DNA of 64,000 nt from an uncultured Prevotella sp. (GCA_900317405.1 ONGP01000011.1:1-64000); one strand, 5' to 3'; counted from the first letter of the stretch, positions 45,224 to 55,240 are shown. A program made the numbers and translations. Notes: generated from the letters alone by a model not told the origin.

Positions 45224-46171
45224 CTATTCCTTCATCTCTTTGTCGAACTGCTCGTAGGCATTTACTATGCGGGTTACGAGTTTGTGGCGCACGATGTCGC
45301 CGCGGTCCAGATTTACTATGCCTATGCCCTCTACATTATTTAATATATGCAGGGCCTCGATGAGTCCGCTCTTCTGCGAGTGGGGCAGGTCTATCTGGGT
45401 CATATCGCCCGTGATGATCATCTTGGTGTTCCATCCCATACGGGTGAGGAACATGCGTATCTGGGCGGGTGTGGTGTTCTGAGCCTCGTCGAGGATTACT
45501 ACAGCATCGCTGAGTGTGCGACCGCGCATGAATGCCAGCGGGGCTATCTGGATGATGTGTTTCTCCATCATGTCCTGCAGCTTGACCTGTGGCAGCATGT
45601 CCTCGAGTGCATCGTAGAGCGGTTGCAGATAGGGATCGATCTTCTCCTTCATATCGCCTGGCAGGAATCCCAGTTTCTCGCCAGCCTCAACGGCAGGGCG
45701 CGAGAGGATAATCTTCTTAGCGGTCTTATCCTTCAGGGCCTTTACGGCGAGGGCTATAGAGAGGTAGGTCTTACCAGTACCGGCAGGACCAACGGCAAAC
45801 ACCATGTCGTTGCGGTTATAAGCCTCGATGAGTCGCTGCTGATTAGGTGTGCGCGCCTTGATGGGGCGACCCGACATGGAGTAGACCACTACGCCATCGG
45901 GCACGTCGTCGCGCGTGCGCTTACCTTTAATAATATCCAGGATATCCTCGTCGCCGAGAGAATTGAAACGGAGTACGTGGGCGCGGAGTTTCTCTACACT
46001 TTCTTCGAAGGCAGCCATCTGCTCCTCGTCGCCAAGTACGCGGACAACATTGTCGCGGGCCATGATGCGCAGTTTTGGATAAAGCGAGCGTATCATCTGT
46101 AAGTGCCCGTTGCCAACCCCATAGAAAATGACGGGGTCAATGTCTTCTAATACGATATGTTTCTCTATCAA
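45224..46171 (-). CDS. phoH: PhoH family ATPase
   Basis: A 315-residue protein from a TTG start at 46171 (reading [14 protein letters not shown]). Walker [12 protein letters not shown] is near residue 130, and [13 protein letters not shown] is Walker B. The longer frame back to 46261 was rejected because the promoter lies at 46198-46205, inside it. PhoH proteins are cytosolic ATPases linked to RNA metabolism. First gene of a five-gene operon. Confidence 0.9.
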   Translation of the reverse strand: MIEKHIVLEDIDPVIFYGVGNGHLQMIRSLYPKLRIMARDNVVRVLGDEEQMAAFEESVEKLRAHVLRFNSLGDEDILDIIKGKRTRDDVPDGVVVYSMSGRPIKARTPNQQRLIEAYNRNDMVFAVGPAGTGKTYLSIALAVKALKDKTAKKIILSRPAVEAGEKLGFLPGDMKEKIDPYLQPLYDALEDMLPQVKLQDMMEKHIIQIAPLAFMRGRTLSDAVVILDEAQNTTPAQIRMFLTRMGWNTKMIITGDMTQIDLPHSQKSGLIEALHILNNVEGIGIVNLDRGDIVRHKLVTRIVNAYEQFDKEMKE

Positions 46172-46197
46172 ATGCTGAAGTTTTTTAAATTTGGGCA

Positions 46198-46226
46198 CAA
46201 AGTTACAAAAATTATTTGTATCTTTG
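46198..46226. promoter_or_regulatory. Divergent promoters of phoH and the DUF5715 gene
   Basis: TAACTTTG on the minus strand (46198-46205) faces phoH, and TATCTTTG on the plus strand (46219-46226) faces the DUF5715 gene, 13 bp apart. The two polymerases' binding sites must overlap. Confidence 0.65.
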
Positions 46227-46248
46227 CAACGCAAAAGAAAATTTTTAG

Positions 46249-47022
46249 ATGAAACTGACAAAAAAAAGATATTTGATAGGTTTTACAGGGGCGGTTTTGG
46301 TCCTTGCGGGGGTGCGCGCGGCATTTCCGCAGGTGGCTGAGAGCAATGCTAACGTATCGAGCGAGGTGAGTGCTCCCGGCGATGGCGACGTAGAGATGGA
46401 TGCTCCAGCTAGCGGCCCAGCCGAAGTGAAGCCCATCGGCCATATTTCGAAAAAACATCGCATACTATCTGTACCCAATTTCAAGGCTTGTTTCCCTGAT
46501 ACTCAGGCAGTTCAGCTGTCGGCAGCGATGAAATACGGTGTGAAGCGCGTTAAAAATCGCGAGGACGCCGAGAAACGTAAGAACGAACTGGTGTATGTGG
46601 GCGCAAACCCGTATTATCACATCGATCCGCTATACTCAAGCATCCCATATCTGGTGCCTCGTGCGGCCGTGTTGCTACAGGATATCGGTCAGGCATTCTT
46701 TGATAGTCTGTATGTAAAGGGCATACCCTTGCATCGACCGATAGTGACCAGTGTGCTACGTTCGGAGGCCGATGTGGTGAAGCTGCGCCGACACAACGGC
46801 AATGCTACCGAGAACTCGTGCCACCTGTATGGCACCACATTTGATATATGCTACAACCGCTATGAAACGGTGGAGAATCCTAACGGACCAGCCCGACGAG
46901 CCGTGCGTAACGACTCGTTGAAGTATGTGCTGAGCGAGGTGCTTCGCGATATGCGCGAACAAGGCCGATGCTACATAAAATATGAGGTGAAGCAGGGCTG
47001 TTTCCACATGACGGTGCGATGA
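46249..47022 (+). CDS. DUF5715 family exported protein
   Basis: A 257-residue protein with an N-terminal hydrophobic segment (about 8-26: LIGFTGAVLVLAGVRAAFP) and an acidic, Pro-rich linker. SCHLYGTTFDICYNRY near 188-203 recalls the metal site of M15/VanY-like peptidases (H...G...D), and FHMTVR ends the chain. It fits what I know of DUF5715. A cell-wall peptidase-like role is inferred, not established. Confidence 0.7.
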   Translation: MKLTKKRYLIGFTGAVLVLAGVRAAFPQVAESNANVSSEVSAPGDGDVEMDAPASGPAEVKPIGHISKKHRILSVPNFKACFPDTQAVQLSAAMKYGVKRVKNREDAEKRKNELVYVGANPYYHIDPLYSSIPYLVPRAAVLLQDIGQAFFDSLYVKGIPLHRPIVTSVLRSEADVVKLRRHNGNATENSCHLYGTTFDICYNRYETVENPNGPARRAVRNDSLKYVLSEVLRDMREQGRCYIKYEVKQGCFHMTVR

Positions 47023-47024
47023 CG

Positions 47025-47058
47025 TTAAACATTAAACATTAAACATTAAACATTAAAT
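47025..47058 (+). repeat. AAACATT heptamers upstream of the YpfJ-like gene
   Basis: Four AAACATT units run from the DUF5715 stop region to within about 20 bp of the next ATG, in the same sense as that gene. Confidence 0.85.
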
Positions 47059-47076
47059 AATAAAACCTAAAAGACT

Positions 47077-47949
47077 ATGAGATTAGATGGACGAAGAGAA
47101 AGCTCGAATGTAGAGGATCGACGCGGACTTAGCGGTGGTGCTAAAGTGGGAATCGGAGGTATCGGCGGTATCATCATTGCCGCCCTGTTTGCCTGGATGA
47201 GTGGTGGTGACCCGCTACAGGCCGGACTACAGGCTGCACAACAGATGCAGGCGCCAACCGAGACCGTGGGCGAAGAAAACTTTACCGAGGAGGAACAGGA
47301 ACTGGCATCGGACTGCAAGAAGATTCTGGCTAGTACCGAGGAGGTGTGGACCAAGATTTTCCAGGATCAAGGCTGGGGCGAGTATCAGTTCCCAACGCTG
47401 GTGCTGTTTACCAATCAGGTGAACTCTGCGTGCGGATCGGCTACAGCTGCTGTGGGACCGTTCTATTGCTCGGGCGACCAGAAGCTATATGTTGACTTGT
47501 CGTTCTTTACACAGATGAAGCGCCAACTGGGTGTGGAGGGTAACACCTTTGCCTACGCCTACGTGATAGCCCACGAGATAGGACATCATATCGAATACCT
47601 GACGGGTACGCTCAACAAGGCGCATTCGGCTATGAATCAGACAGATAAGGTGACGGCCAACCAGATAAGTGTGCGACTGGAGTTGCTGGCCGACTACTAT
47701 GCCGGAGTGTGGGCTCACTACGAGGACGCTATGAACCACTCGATGGAGTATGGCGACCTGGAGAAGGGTCTGGAGCTTGCTAAGGCTATCGGCGACGACT
47801 GGCTACAGAAGAAGGCGCAGGGTAGGGCAACTCCCGAATCGTTTACCCACGGCACCAGCGACCAGCGCAAGCGTTGGCTGAAGCGTGGATTCGACACGGG
47901 CGATATGCAAACCACCACGTTTAGTGTGCAGAATTACAATGACCTATAA
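47077..47949 (+). CDS. ypfJ: YpfJ-type neutral zinc metallopeptidase
   Basis: A 290-residue protein. MRLDGRRESSNVEDRRG opens it as in YpfJ, a membrane segment is at about 27-42 and HEIGHH near 168 is the zinc motif. FCS-like YCSGDQKLYVDLSFF precedes it. Substrate unknown. Convergent with rlmH, which ends at the next base. Confidence 0.92.
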   Translation: MRLDGRRESSNVEDRRGLSGGAKVGIGGIGGIIIAALFAWMSGGDPLQAGLQAAQQMQAPTETVGEENFTEEEQELASDCKKILASTEEVWTKIFQDQGWGEYQFPTLVLFTNQVNSACGSATAAVGPFYCSGDQKLYVDLSFFTQMKRQLGVEGNTFAYAYVIAHEIGHHIEYLTGTLNKAHSAMNQTDKVTANQISVRLELLADYYAGVWAHYEDAMNHSMEYGDLEKGLELAKAIGDDWLQKKAQGRATPESFTHGTSDQRKRWLKRGFDTGDMQTTTFSVQNYNDL

Positions 47950-48420
47950 TTATTCGTGATGATACGGTTCGCCTTTGATTATGGTGCAGGCACGATAGAT
48001 CTGCTCGGTGAAGACGAGGCGAATCATCTGATGAGAAAACGTCATTTTAGATAGAGATAGCTGCTCGTTGGCATGAGAATAGACAGCTTGCGAAAATCCA
48101 TACGGTCCGCCGATGACAAATACCAGTCGGCGGGCTGTATTTCGTTTCTGCTCAAGCCACTTGGCAAACTCTATGCTTCGAAACTCCTTGCCGTGCTCAT
48201 CGAGCAGCACAACGGTGTCGCTGGTCTGAATCTGTTTCAGAATGAGTTCGCCCTCGGCTTGTTTCTGCTGGTCCTCGCTCAGACTCTTGGTGTTCTTGAG
48301 TTCGGGGATGGTTATGAGTTCGAACGGCATATAGTGGCCGATGCGGTCGCAATAGTCGTTGATGCCCGCCTGAAAGTGCTTGTCGGTGGTCTTGCCAACC
48401 AATATCAAGAGAGTTTTCAT
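47950..48420 (-). CDS. rlmH: 23S rRNA (pseudouridine1915-N3) methyltransferase
   Basis: A 156-residue SPOUT enzyme with the SAM-binding FVIGGPYGFSQ, LDEHGKEFRSIEFA, and LSKMTFSHQMIRLVFTEQIY near the end. Length and motifs are exact for RlmH. It lies 16 bp after the lysozyme gene. Confidence 0.96.
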   Translation of the reverse strand: MKTLLILVGKTTDKHFQAGINDYCDRIGHYMPFELITIPELKNTKSLSEDQQKQAEGELILKQIQTSDTVVLLDEHGKEFRSIEFAKWLEQKRNTARRLVFVIGGPYGFSQAVYSHANEQLSLSKMTFSHQMIRLVFTEQIYRACTIIKGEPYHHE

Positions 48421-48437
48421 AATTGAGAATTTAGAGT
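48421..48437 (-). repeat. TAAATTC repeat upstream of rlmH
   Basis: CTCTAAATTCTCAATT on the minus strand fills the gap between the lysozyme stop and the rlmH ATG. Confidence 0.65.
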
Positions 48438-49756
48438 TATTTGATACTCTTGGTGGCTACGAACTCCTGGAACTGGCTCTTGTAGCCATTAAACACATTG
48501 ATGTCGACCTCGCCCTGAATGCCCTTTACACGGCCATCGGGACAAAGTTGCCAGAAGGCCAGGCGCACATCGGGTTTGTATTCGCCGTAGCGGGCTATCC
48601 ACACGTCGTAGTCGCGCTTGATGTCGGGAGCCAACCCTAAGTACTTGTTGATGAACATCTGGTTTATATATAAGATAGGTGAAACTCCGCAACGGCGCTT
48701 GACCATCTGGAGCCACACACGTATCTGCTGGAACATCTTTTCGGGGCCGCCAGCCGCCATGATTTGTGCGTCGCTAGGTTCTACGTCGAGCACTGGTGGC
48801 AGGTCGCCGTGCTTAAAGAGCGTATTGTTGATGAAATGCTGAGCCTGAGCCGCACCCGAAGTCTTGAGCGAGAAGAAGTGATATGCGCCGATGGGGATGC
48901 CCTGTTTGCGGGCGGCGGCATAGTCGGACACGTAGAATTTGTTGCGTATGCTGGTGCCTTCGGTGCTCTTGATGAATATGAACGATACGGGGTAATCGGC
49001 CGTGCCGTGAACATTCTTATGCGACTTGCGTCCCAGGTAGCTGATACTAAGCTGTTTCCAATTGATGGGGAGGGGGCGGCGACCCTTGCCGTGCTGGTAT
49101 CGGGCAATGTCTATGCCATAGATACGCTCGGAGGTGTACTTCATGCGTTCGCCCCAGAATCGGTTCTTCTTCCATTCGCCCACCTGCAGTCGTGGATCGT
49201 CGTCGGCAGGAGTAAACAGCTGTATGCCGAATCCGTCGCGCATATTATCGGTCCAGTGGCCCTCGAAATACGCGTCGCTGGTAACGTAAGCTCCGTGGCC
49301 ACTGGCCTCAGTGCCCTTGAAGTCGCCCAGATATGTACCCAGGGTGTCAACGCGCAATCCCGTCTTGATGGTATCGGCATCGTAGGTGGCAATGATGGTG
49401 AAACCGGCCGAATCGAGGGTTAGAACGGTGCCCTCGTGGATGCGATTACGCCACGAACCGACATTCCATACGGAGAGTCGGCGTGCGGGTTCGATGGTGA
49501 GACGCTTGCCGTTGGCAAAGGCTGCCACCATCTCATAACCCTCGTCCATCACATTATGACGGTCGAAGTAATACTTGAATTCGTCGCCCAGAGCGGGGAT
49601 AGTATCGCGATGTGCGCTATCGGCGGGGTGTGCGGGTATCGTGTTTCTCAGTTCTGCGCTAAGCTGCATGCCGCGATGGGCAGGGCGGGGCATCACAAAG
49701 GTAGATGCCGACAGAAGCAGAACGGGTGATATAATAGATATTAATACCTTTTTCAT
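48437..49756 (-). CDS. GH25 lysozyme with MORN repeats
   Basis: A 439-residue exported protein. A signal peptide covers about 1-20. MORN-like repeats lie at about 140-200 (GHGAYVTSDAYFEGHWTDN). A GH25 muramidase domain spans about 215-430: YGIDIARYQ holds the catalytic Asp and LPPVLDVEPSD the acidic pair. It probably cleaves peptidoglycan in the periplasm. Co-transcribed with rlmH, and divergent from the leu region. Confidence 0.85.
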   Translation of the reverse strand: MKKVLISIISPVLLLSASTFVMPRPAHRGMQLSAELRNTIPAHPADSAHRDTIPALGDEFKYYFDRHNVMDEGYEMVAAFANGKRLTIEPARRLSVWNVGSWRNRIHEGTVLTLDSAGFTIIATYDADTIKTGLRVDTLGTYLGDFKGTEASGHGAYVTSDAYFEGHWTDNMRDGFGIQLFTPADDDPRLQVGEWKKNRFWGERMKYTSERIYGIDIARYQHGKGRRPLPINWKQLSISYLGRKSHKNVHGTADYPVSFIFIKSTEGTSIRNKFYVSDYAAARKQGIPIGAYHFFSLKTSGAAQAQHFINNTLFKHGDLPPVLDVEPSDAQIMAAGGPEKMFQQIRVWLQMVKRRCGVSPILYINQMFINKYLGLAPDIKRDYDVWIARYGEYKPDVRLAFWQLCPDGRVKGIQGEVDINVFNGYKSQFQEFVATKSIK

Positions 49757-49777
49757 TTATTTACAACTTTTCGGATG

Positions 49778-49806
49778 CAAAGTTACAAATAAATTTTCTA
49801 TATTTG
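49778..49806. promoter_or_regulatory. Divergent promoters of the lysozyme gene and a plus-strand transcript
   Basis: TAACTTTG on the minus strand (49778-49785) and TATATTTG on the plus strand (49799-49806) are 13 bp apart, the same geometry as at 46198-46226. Confidence 0.6.
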
Positions 49807-49828
49807 CAATCGAAATAGTGATAAAATT

Positions 49829-49885
49829 ATGCAGAAAGATAAAGAATTGATATACGATTATCCCGCCAAAAGTGGGAGAAAGTAA
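49829..49885 (+). CDS. Possible 18-residue peptide ORF
   Basis: ATG at 49829, 23 bp after a plus-strand -7 box, opens MQKDKELIYDYPAKSGRK. No family recognised and no other evidence of translation. Between it and 49923 I see nothing else. Confidence 0.25.
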   Translation: MQKDKELIYDYPAKSGRK

Positions 49886-49923
49886 TAAAATGAAAGATTT
49901 TTCGATAAAAAAGTTACGAATTG

Positions 49924-49955
49924 TTTGTTTATTCCAAAGATTATGATTAATTTTG
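49924..49955 (+). promoter_or_regulatory. Promoter of the leu operon
   Basis: TTTG (49924-49927) and TAATTTTG (49948-49955) are 20 bp apart, a full match. The transcript begins just before the leader peptide. Confidence 0.75.
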
Positions 49956-49970
49956 CAGCCGAAATCAAAA

Positions 49971-50069
49971 ATGAGAGTAAGTATGAAGAGTCTGAATCTA
50001 CTTAATGGCCTAATTATTATTCGACTGCATGGGGCAGGCGGAAGTGATTTAGGTGTACGCATAAGTTAG
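49971..50069 (+). CDS. leu operon leader peptide
   Basis: A 32-residue ORF, MRVSMKSLNLLNGLIIIRLH then GAGGSDLGVRIS. It holds Leu codons at positions 8, 10, 11, 14, 19 and 27 and three Ile in a row. A second start at 49983 would leave the same core. Placed before an antiterminator/terminator pair and leuA, it fits a ribosome-stalling sensor of charged leucyl-tRNA. Confidence 0.8.
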   Translation: MRVSMKSLNLLNGLIIIRLHGAGGSDLGVRIS

Positions 50070-50132
50070 ATGTAAGATCAAAATGAATGTTATATAGAGC
50101 CTTTCTCACTTCCGAGTGTGAAAGGCTTTTTT
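50039..50132 (+). promoter_or_regulatory. Transcription attenuator of the leu operon
   Basis: Terminator: 50099-50110 pairs with 50115-50126 (one T-T mismatch), followed by six T. Antiterminator: CGGAAGTGA (50039-50047) is the exact complement of TCACTTCCG (50106-50114), which takes away the 5' arm and loop of the terminator. A possible protector hairpin pairs CCTAA near 50009 with TTAGG near 50049. If the ribosome stalls at the Leu codons, 50039-50047 is free and the operon is read. Confidence 0.85.
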
Positions 50133-50170
50133 CTTGGAATAAGTCAAACCGTAAAAATATAGAAACAGAA

Positions 50171-51676
50171 ATGAGTGACAGATTGTTTATTTTCGACACA
50201 ACGCTCCGCGACGGCGAACAGGTGCCCGGATGCCAGTTGAACACCGTAGAGAAGATTCAGGTGGCCAAGGCTCTGGAGCAGCTCGGCGTGGATGTGATCG
50301 AAGCAGGATTCCCTATCTCAAGTCCTGGCGACTTTAACAGTGTGATTGAGATTTCAAAAGCCGTGACCTGGCCAGTGATTTGTGCGCTGACACGAGCAGT
50401 AGAGCGCGATATCGACGTGGCATTCGAGGCTCTGCAGTATGCCAAGCACAAGCGTATACACACCGGTATCGGCACTAGCGACGAACATATACAGTATAAA
50501 TTCAACTCAACCCGCGAGGAGATATTGGAACGCGCCGTGGCAGCAACCAAGTATGCCAAGAGATTTGTGGACGATGTGGAGTTTTATTGCGAAGACGCCG
50601 GACGTACGGATAATGAGTATCTGGCACAGGTGGTAGAGGCGGTAATTAAGGCCGGAGCAACGGTTGTAAACATCCCTGACACCACCGGATACTGCTTGCC
50701 CGAGGAGTATCACGACAAGATAAAGTATCTGATGGAGCATGTGGATAATATCGACCGCGCAATCATCTCTACCCATTGCCACAACGATCTGGGTATGGCT
50801 ACGGCCAACTCGCTGAGCGGTGTGATGGCCGGAGCACGACAGGTAGAGGTGACCATCAACGGAATAGGAGAGCGCGCGGGTAATACATCGCTCGAGGAGA
50901 TAGCGATGATACTGAAGTGTCACAAGCAGTTGGAAATCGAGACTAACATCAATACCACAAAGATTTATCCTACATCACGTATGGTATCGAGTCTGATGAA
51001 TATGCCTGTACAACCCAACAAGGCTATCGTGGGCCGAAATGCATTCGCACACTCAAGCGGAATACATCAGGACGGAGTGCTGAAGAACGTTCAGACATAC
51101 GAGATAATGGACCCCAAGGATGTGGGTATCGACGACAACTCAATAGTACTGACAGCCCGCTCTGGTCGTGCCGCTTTGAAGCATCGTCTGCACGTGAACG
51201 GTGTGGATCTGTCGGAGGAGAAGTTGGACAAGGTATACGAGAAGTTCTTGGTATTGGCCGACCAGAAAAAGGAGGTTACAGATGCCGATGCACTGATGCT
51301 TGCTGGTGCGGATATGGCTGAAACTCATGCTGTTAGACTTGATTTCCTACAAGTTACTACAGGTAAGGGCGTGAAGAGTGTTGCTTCTATCGGACTCGAT
51401 ATCAGCGGACAGAAATTCGAGGCTGCAGCATCAGGAAACGGTCCTGTAGATGCCGCCATCAAGGCCCTGAAGAAGATTATCATAAAGCAGATGACGCTGA
51501 AGGAATTCACCATTCAGGCTATCTCGAAGGGAAGCGACGATGTGGGTAAAGTACACATGCAGGTGGAGTACGACGGAAGTCTGTACTACGGATTCGGCGC
51601 CAACACCGATATCGTAACCGCATCGGTCGAGGCTTATATAGATTGTATCAACAAATTTAAAACTGAAGAGGAATGA
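50171..51676 (+). CDS. leuA: 2-isopropylmalate synthase
   Basis: A 501-residue enzyme from ATG 50171 ([20 protein letters not shown]). A longer frame back to 50087 was rejected because it overlaps the attenuator. The TIM barrel has [16 protein letters not shown] with metal-binding His. The C-terminal part, about 390-501, is the LeuA dimer domain for leucine feedback. It condenses acetyl-CoA with 2-ketoisovalerate. Overlaps leuC by 4 bp. Confidence 0.95.
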   Translation: MSDRLFIFDTTLRDGEQVPGCQLNTVEKIQVAKALEQLGVDVIEAGFPISSPGDFNSVIEISKAVTWPVICALTRAVERDIDVAFEALQYAKHKRIHTGIGTSDEHIQYKFNSTREEILERAVAATKYAKRFVDDVEFYCEDAGRTDNEYLAQVVEAVIKAGATVVNIPDTTGYCLPEEYHDKIKYLMEHVDNIDRAIISTHCHNDLGMATANSLSGVMAGARQVEVTINGIGERAGNTSLEEIAMILKCHKQLEIETNINTTKIYPTSRMVSSLMNMPVQPNKAIVGRNAFAHSSGIHQDGVLKNVQTYEIMDPKDVGIDDNSIVLTARSGRAALKHRLHVNGVDLSEEKLDKVYEKFLVLADQKKEVTDADALMLAGADMAETHAVRLDFLQVTTGKGVKSVASIGLDISGQKFEAAASGNGPVDAAIKALKKIIIKQMTLKEFTIQAISKGSDDVGKVHMQVEYDGSLYYGFGANTDIVTASVEAYIDCINKFKTEEE

Positions 51677-53067
51677 ATACGCTATTTGATAAGATATGGG
51701 ATAAGCACGTGGTGCAGAAGGTTGACGACGGACCACAACAGCTTTACATCGACCGACTGTATTGTCACGAGGTGACATCGCCCCAGGCATTCGACGGTAT
51801 GAGGGCTCGCGGACTGAAGTGTTTCCGCCCCAAGCAGATATTCTGCATGCCTGATCACAACACACCTACGCACGATCAGGACAAACCCATCGTTGACCCT
51901 GTATCGAAGGCTCAGGTAGATGCGCTCGCAAAGAATGCCGCCGAGTTCGGATTGACACACTACGGCATGATGTCGAAGGACAATGGTATCATCCACGTAG
52001 TTGGTCCCGAGAAGGGATTGAGTCTGCCCGGAATGACGATAGTCTGTGGCGATTCGCACACATCTACTCATGGTGCTATGGGAGCCGTTGCATTCGGCAT
52101 CGGCACCAGCGAGGTTGAGATGGTGATGGCGTCGCAATGCATTCTGCAACAGAAGCCTAAGTCGATGAGAATAAGTATCAATGGCGTGCTTGGAAAGGGC
52201 GTAACAGCTAAGGATGTGGCCCTGTATCTGATGGCACAGATCACTACAAGCGGTGCTACGGGGTATTTCATCGAGTATGCCGGTTCTACGGTTAAGGCTA
52301 TGTCGATGGAAGGCCGACTGACGCTCTGTAACCTGTCGATAGAGATGGGTGCTCGCGGAGGATTCATCGCTCCCGACAGCACTACATTTAATTATATAAA
52401 AGGTAGAGAATATGCGCCTAAGGGCGAGGAGTGGGACAAGGCTGTGGCCTACTGGAAGACGCTGAAGAGCGGCGACGATGCTGTGTTTGATAAGGAGTTG
52501 ACATTTGATGCTGCTGATATCGAGCCTCGTATCACTTATGGTACTAATCCTGGTATGGGCATAGGCATAACTGAGACCGTTCCTGCTAATGCAGAACAAG
52601 CTAAAACGCCCGAAGCTGGATTTGAGAAAGCCCTGAAATATATGGGATTTGAGGCCGGACAGAAGTTGCTGGGCACTAAGATTGACTATGTGTTCCTGGG
52701 TGCTTGTACCAATGGCCGTATTGAGGATTTCCGTGCGTTTGCCCATCTGGTAGCAGGTCGCCATAAGTCGCCCGATGTAGTGGCTTGGTTGGTGCCTGGT
52801 TCGTGGGCAGTCGACAAGCAGATTCGCGAGGAAGGGCTCGACGAGGTGCTTGAGGCGGCTGGTTTCGAAATCCGTCAGCCCGGTTGTTCGGCTTGTCTGG
52901 CGATGAACGATGACAAGATACCCGCAGGCAAACTGAGCGTATCAACATCAAACCGCAATTTCGAAGGTCGCCAAGGCCCTGGTGCACGCACCATTCTGGC
53001 ATCGCCACTAACGGCCGCAGCTGCCGCTATCACAGGAGTAATCACTGATCCCCGTGAGTTTATATAA
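51673..53067 (+). CDS. leuC: 3-isopropylmalate dehydratase large subunit
   Basis: A 464-residue aconitase-family protein. Conserved [24 protein letters not shown] and a later GCSACLAMN carry [4Fe-4S] cysteines. Works with LeuD 23 bp downstream to isomerise isopropylmalate. Confidence 0.97.
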   Translation: MNTLFDKIWDKHVVQKVDDGPQQLYIDRLYCHEVTSPQAFDGMRARGLKCFRPKQIFCMPDHNTPTHDQDKPIVDPVSKAQVDALAKNAAEFGLTHYGMMSKDNGIIHVVGPEKGLSLPGMTIVCGDSHTSTHGAMGAVAFGIGTSEVEMVMASQCILQQKPKSMRISINGVLGKGVTAKDVALYLMAQITTSGATGYFIEYAGSTVKAMSMEGRLTLCNLSIEMGARGGFIAPDSTTFNYIKGREYAPKGEEWDKAVAYWKTLKSGDDAVFDKELTFDAADIEPRITYGTNPGMGIGITETVPANAEQAKTPEAGFEKALKYMGFEAGQKLLGTKIDYVFLGACTNGRIEDFRAFAHLVAGRHKSPDVVAWLVPGSWAVDKQIREEGLDEVLEAAGFEIRQPGCSACLAMNDDKIPAGKLSVSTSNRNFEGRQGPGARTILASPLTAAAAAITGVITDPREFI

Positions 53068-53090
53068 TCCGTAGGCTAAACAGAAAAGAT

Positions 53091-53687
53091 ATGAAACAGA
53101 AATTCAACGTAATAACATCAACGTGTGTTCCACTGCCAATGGAGAATGTGGACACCGACCAGATAATACCCGCACGATTCCTGAAGGCAACAACCCGCGA
53201 GGAGAAGTTCTTCGGCGACAACCTGTTTCGCGATTGGCGATACAACGCCGACGGAACGCCCAACAAGGATTTTGTGCTAAACGATCCGAAGTACTCGGGA
53301 TGTATACTGGTGGCTGGTAAGAACTTCGGTTCGGGCTCTAGTCGCGAACATGCCGCTTGGGCTATCGCAGGATATGGTTTCCGAGTAGTTATCAGTAGCT
53401 TTTTTGCTGATATCCACAAGAACAACGAGTTGAACAATTTTGTGCTCCCAGTGGTGGTGAGCGAGGGATTCCTTGCAGAACTCTTTGCCTCGATAGCCGC
53501 CGACCCGAAGACCGAGGTTGAGGTTGACTTGCCTAATCAGAAGGTAACCAACAAGGCTACGGGCAATTGCGAGCACTTCGACATCAACGGATACAAGAAA
53601 CACTGCTTGATAGAGGGACTAGACGATATCGACTTCCTGGTTAAGAACCAACAGAAAACAGAATTATGGGAACAAGCGAACAAGTAA
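53091..53687 (+). CDS. leuD: 3-isopropylmalate dehydratase small subunit
   Basis: A 198-residue protein with NVDTDQIIPARFL near the start and GKNFGSGSSREHA, typical of the LeuD swivelling domain. Overlaps the next gene by 22 bp. Confidence 0.97.
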   Translation: MKQKFNVITSTCVPLPMENVDTDQIIPARFLKATTREEKFFGDNLFRDWRYNADGTPNKDFVLNDPKYSGCILVAGKNFGSGSSREHAAWAIAGYGFRVVISSFFADIHKNNELNNFVLPVVVSEGFLAELFASIAADPKTEVEVDLPNQKVTNKATGNCEHFDINGYKKHCLIEGLDDIDFLVKNQQKTELWEQANK

Positions 53688-55240
53688 ATAAGTTTAAGCG
53701 CGTCCAGCCGTTTGTGGAGATAATGGACTCTACGCTTCGCGATGGTGAACAGACCAGCGGAGTGTCGTTTCTGCCCCATGAAAAGCTGATGATGGCCCGC
53801 ATGCTGCTGAACGATCTGAATGTGGATCGTATCGAGGTGGCTTCGGCACGAGTATCGGATGGCGAGCGCGAGGCGGTTAGTATGATTTGTCGCTATGCCG
53901 CCCGTATCGACAAACTCGAAAGGGTAGAGGTGCTGGGCTTTATCGATGGCGGAAAGAGTATCGACTGGGCCGCAGAGTGTGGTTGCAAAACCGTGAATCT
54001 GCTGGCTAAGGGCTCGCTGAAACATTGCACCCAACAACTACAGAAAACTCCCGAGGAACACATTGAGGATATACATCGCGAGGTGAAGTATGCCCACTCT
54101 AAGGGCATCACCGTAAACCTGTATCTGGAGGATTGGAGCAATGGTATGAAGGATTCGCCATCGTACGTCTACACGCTGATGGACGCTCTGTGCGATGTGG
54201 GAATCCGCAGATTTATGTTGCCCGATACGCTGGGTATAATGAACCCTCTGCAGTGTATCGAGTACTTCCGCAAGATGCTTAAGCGCTATCCTGATACGCA
54301 CTTCGACTTCCACGCCCACAACGACTACGATCTGGCCGTGTCGAATTCGCTTGCCGCCGTGCTTAGTGGCGCTAAAGGACTACACGTAACGGTGAACGGC
54401 CTGGGCGAGCGATGTGGAAATGCGCCGCTATCCAGCGTTCAGGTTATTCTGAAGGACCAGTTTAATGCCCGTACCAACATCCGCGAGGATAAACTCAACG
54501 ATATCTCGCGCATGGTTGAGAGCTATAGCGGTATAGCCGTTGCACCCAACCAACCGATTATCGGCGACAACGTGTTTACCCAGGTGGCCGGCGTGCATGC
54601 CGATGGAGATAAGAAGGACAATCTGTATTGCAACGCCTTAGTGCCCGAACGATTCGGCCGAAAGCGTGAGTATGCCCTTGGCAAGAATAGCGGCAAGGCC
54701 AATATCGCCAAGAATCTTGAGGAACTTGGTCTGGAACTTACTCCAGAGCAGACTCGCCGTGTAACCCAACGTATCACCGAACTGGGCGATAAGAAGGAGA
54801 TAGTGACTCAGGAAGACCTGCCGTTCATCGTGAGCGACGTGCTGAAACACGATGCTCCCGAGGATAAGGTAAAGCTGGTAAGTTACGTAGTATCAACGGC
54901 TTACGGACTTAAGCCGGGTGCTAATATCAAAGTAGAGATTAATGGCAAGGAGTATGAGGCCAGCGCTACTGGTGACGGTCAGTACGACGCCTTCGTGAAG
55001 TCGTTGCGATACATCTATAAGAAGTATCTCGACCGTACTTTCCCCATTCTGCAGAACTACGCCGTTACTATCCCACCTGGCGGACGAACCGATGCGTTGG
55101 TACAGACCGTCATCACCTGGAACGACAACGGCAAAATCTTCCGCACCCGCGGACTGGATGCCGACCAGACCGAAGCGGCCATCAAGGCTACCTTCAAGAT
55201 GCTGAACATTTACGAGAATGAACAAAACAATGAGTTATAG
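53666..55240 (+). CDS. Citramalate/isopropylmalate synthase-like enzyme
   Basis: A 524-residue second LeuA-superfamily enzyme. MDSTLRDGEQTSGVSF and HFDFHAHNDYDLAVSNSLA mark the catalytic barrel, and a LeuA dimer domain follows at about 400-520. It is clearly different from LeuA. Its place between leuD and leuB, and the known use of pyruvate plus acetyl-CoA by such paralogues, suggest (R)-citramalate synthase feeding isoleucine synthesis. The substrate is not fixed by sequence. Confidence 0.8.
   Translation: MGTSEQVNKFKRVQPFVEIMDSTLRDGEQTSGVSFLPHEKLMMARMLLNDLNVDRIEVASARVSDGEREAVSMICRYAARIDKLERVEVLGFIDGGKSIDWAAECGCKTVNLLAKGSLKHCTQQLQKTPEEHIEDIHREVKYAHSKGITVNLYLEDWSNGMKDSPSYVYTLMDALCDVGIRRFMLPDTLGIMNPLQCIEYFRKMLKRYPDTHFDFHAHNDYDLAVSNSLAAVLSGAKGLHVTVNGLGERCGNAPLSSVQVILKDQFNARTNIREDKLNDISRMVESYSGIAVAPNQPIIGDNVFTQVAGVHADGDKKDNLYCNALVPERFGRKREYALGKNSGKANIAKNLEELGLELTPEQTRRVTQRITELGDKKEIVTQEDLPFIVSDVLKHDAPEDKVKLVSYVVSTAYGLKPGANIKVEINGKEYEASATGDGQYDAFVKSLRYIYKKYLDRTFPILQNYAVTIPPGGRTDALVQTVITWNDNGKIFRTRGLDADQTEAAIKATFKMLNIYENEQNNEL

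Noticed and set aside
46172-46261. Longer N-terminus for PhoH
   Set aside because: The region contains the promoter pair, and PhoH homologues begin near the [12 protein letters not shown] segment.
50087-50170. Longer N-terminus for LeuA
   Set aside because: It covers the attenuator terminator and adds residues with no likeness to Leu[18 protein letters not shown] is the normal start.
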